Assembly: GCA_037833965.1 (NCBI GenBank)
Contig: AP031357.1
Span: forward strand, 12,668,001-12,732,000
Source: Marchantia polymorpha subsp. ruderalis
Taxonomy: Eukaryota > Streptophyta > Marchantiopsida > Marchantiales > Marchantiaceae
Length of the DNA: 64,000 nt
Reading direction: 5' to 3'
Part shown: one piece after another, positions 63,301-64,000 of the stretch
Numbering within the stretch: position 1 is the first letter of the stretch
Layout of the letters: every line of letters starts with the position of its first letter
Position numbers and translations under genes: made by a program
The notes under the pieces: model-generated
Database searches by the model: none
Told to the model about the DNA's origin: nothing
Seen by the model: the letters and a program-made list of their open reading frames with translations, nothing else

Positions 63301-64000
63301 AATTATGATTGTCAACAGAAAGAATATTTAAGATAAAATTAAAATAATATATAAAATTACAAGTACAAAACACTGTATTTACTATAACACACTGCATTCT
63401 ATGATGACAATTTTTTAACTAGACTTAAATTACAAATGACTTGTGTTTGATGTTATGAAATATAATACATGAAAATTGAATATTTTACATGACCAAATGG
63501 AAATGGCTAAAATTATTTATGAGCATTATTTCCAAATAAAACGATTAAAAAAACATTGTGGTGTTTTTATCCTTGGTGGTGAAATTGATATCAATAGAGT
63601 ATGTGACATAATGACATATGATCAAACTTTTAAACATTAAGAGAATCTTATTATGAAGATATATAGAGATGAATCAGTACTGGAATTTATTTATATTTTG
63701 TATGATTTAGATAACAAACAAAGTTTAATGGCATATCCTAAACCCTAAACTAGTTTAAATATATATTATAAATACAATCAATTTTTATGTGATCTGAAGT
63801 AATTTTTGTGTGTGAGATACAAAAATGATCAAAAGAATTTTATATTATGATATCTTATAGTTTTTATTTATTTAGTAATTTTCTGTACAAAACTGGAACA
63901 TATTTTAATTTTTTGTAAGTTTACAAGCTAAAATTAGCTCTTTTAATTTTTTTTGTAATTTTTTTCATAATTTTTAATTTCATGATGTGACATAATAAAA
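60301..64000. other. Intergenic, mostly AT-rich, no gene seen
   Basis: No gene is supported on either strand. A GC-richer patch lies at about 62510-62615 inside AT-rich DNA. A short direct repeat (CTCCAACCATGG at 61670-61681 and again at 61712-61723) occurs. From about 62.7 kb onward the sequence is very AT-rich, like the blocks at 23.6-29 kb and 47.7-51.6 kb, and runs off the right edge. Confidence 0.6.

Overview
This is a 64 kb piece of a plant nuclear chromosome. It is AT-rich overall and carries intron-rich genes with GT-AG introns, separated by decayed transposons and long gene-free AT-rich blocks. An HD-Zip class IV regulator, an Elongator subunit gene and plant-type chaperonin and M16 protease genes place it in land plants. 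A gene for a CFAP36-like (BART-domain) ciliary protein suggests a plant that still makes flagellated sperm, so a bryophyte (a moss is my first guess) is likelier than a seed plant. That assignment is inference. No bacterial-style features, CRISPR array or rRNA gene were seen.

Layout, left to right. 1-2.4 kb: 3' part of a broken LINE (non-LTR) retrotransposon on the + strand. 4.3-8.0 kb (-): CFAP36-like gene, with 5' exons certain and 3' exons tentative. 8.4-13.8 kb (+): complete 13-coding-exon gene for CCT7 (TCP-1 eta), head-to-head with the CFAP36-like gene. 15.5-18.45 kb (-): Ty1/copia relic. 19.2-22.5 kb (+): complete 8-exon ELP5. 22.5-29.1 kb: gene-poor AT-rich block holding the 3' end of a second copia element of the same family (24.6-25.2 kb). 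29.13-29.74 kb: pogo/Emigrant-like DNA transposon with TA target duplications. 30.1-37.2 kb (+): M16-family protease homologue with a long N-terminal targeting region and no HxxEH zinc site. 37.2-54.2 kb: no gene I can name, only a few low-confidence ORFs, a perfect 18-bp hairpin, an AT-rich block (47.7-51.6 kb) and tRNA-like SINE-type patches. 54.2-58.1 kb (-): complete 12-exon HD-Zip IV gene. 58.1-60.3 kb: its GA/CT-rich upstream region and a GC-rich island. 60.3-64 kb: intergenic, mostly AT-rich.

The genes do not form a pathway cluster. CCT7 (chaperonin for tubulin and actin), ELP5 (tRNA wobble-uridine modification) and the probable plastid M16 protein are housekeeping-type, and HD-Zip IV is a developmental regulator. 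The one pairing that may mean something is the divergent CFAP36-like/CCT7 pair, since a ciliary protein and the tubulin-folding chaperonin share about 0.93 kb between start codons. The points most worth checking are an in-frame N-terminal extension of CCT7 through a leader intron, the non-catalytic M16 protein with a twin-arginine-like segment, and two unexplained expressed-looking loci (18.7-19.05 kb and 40.1-40.83 kb).
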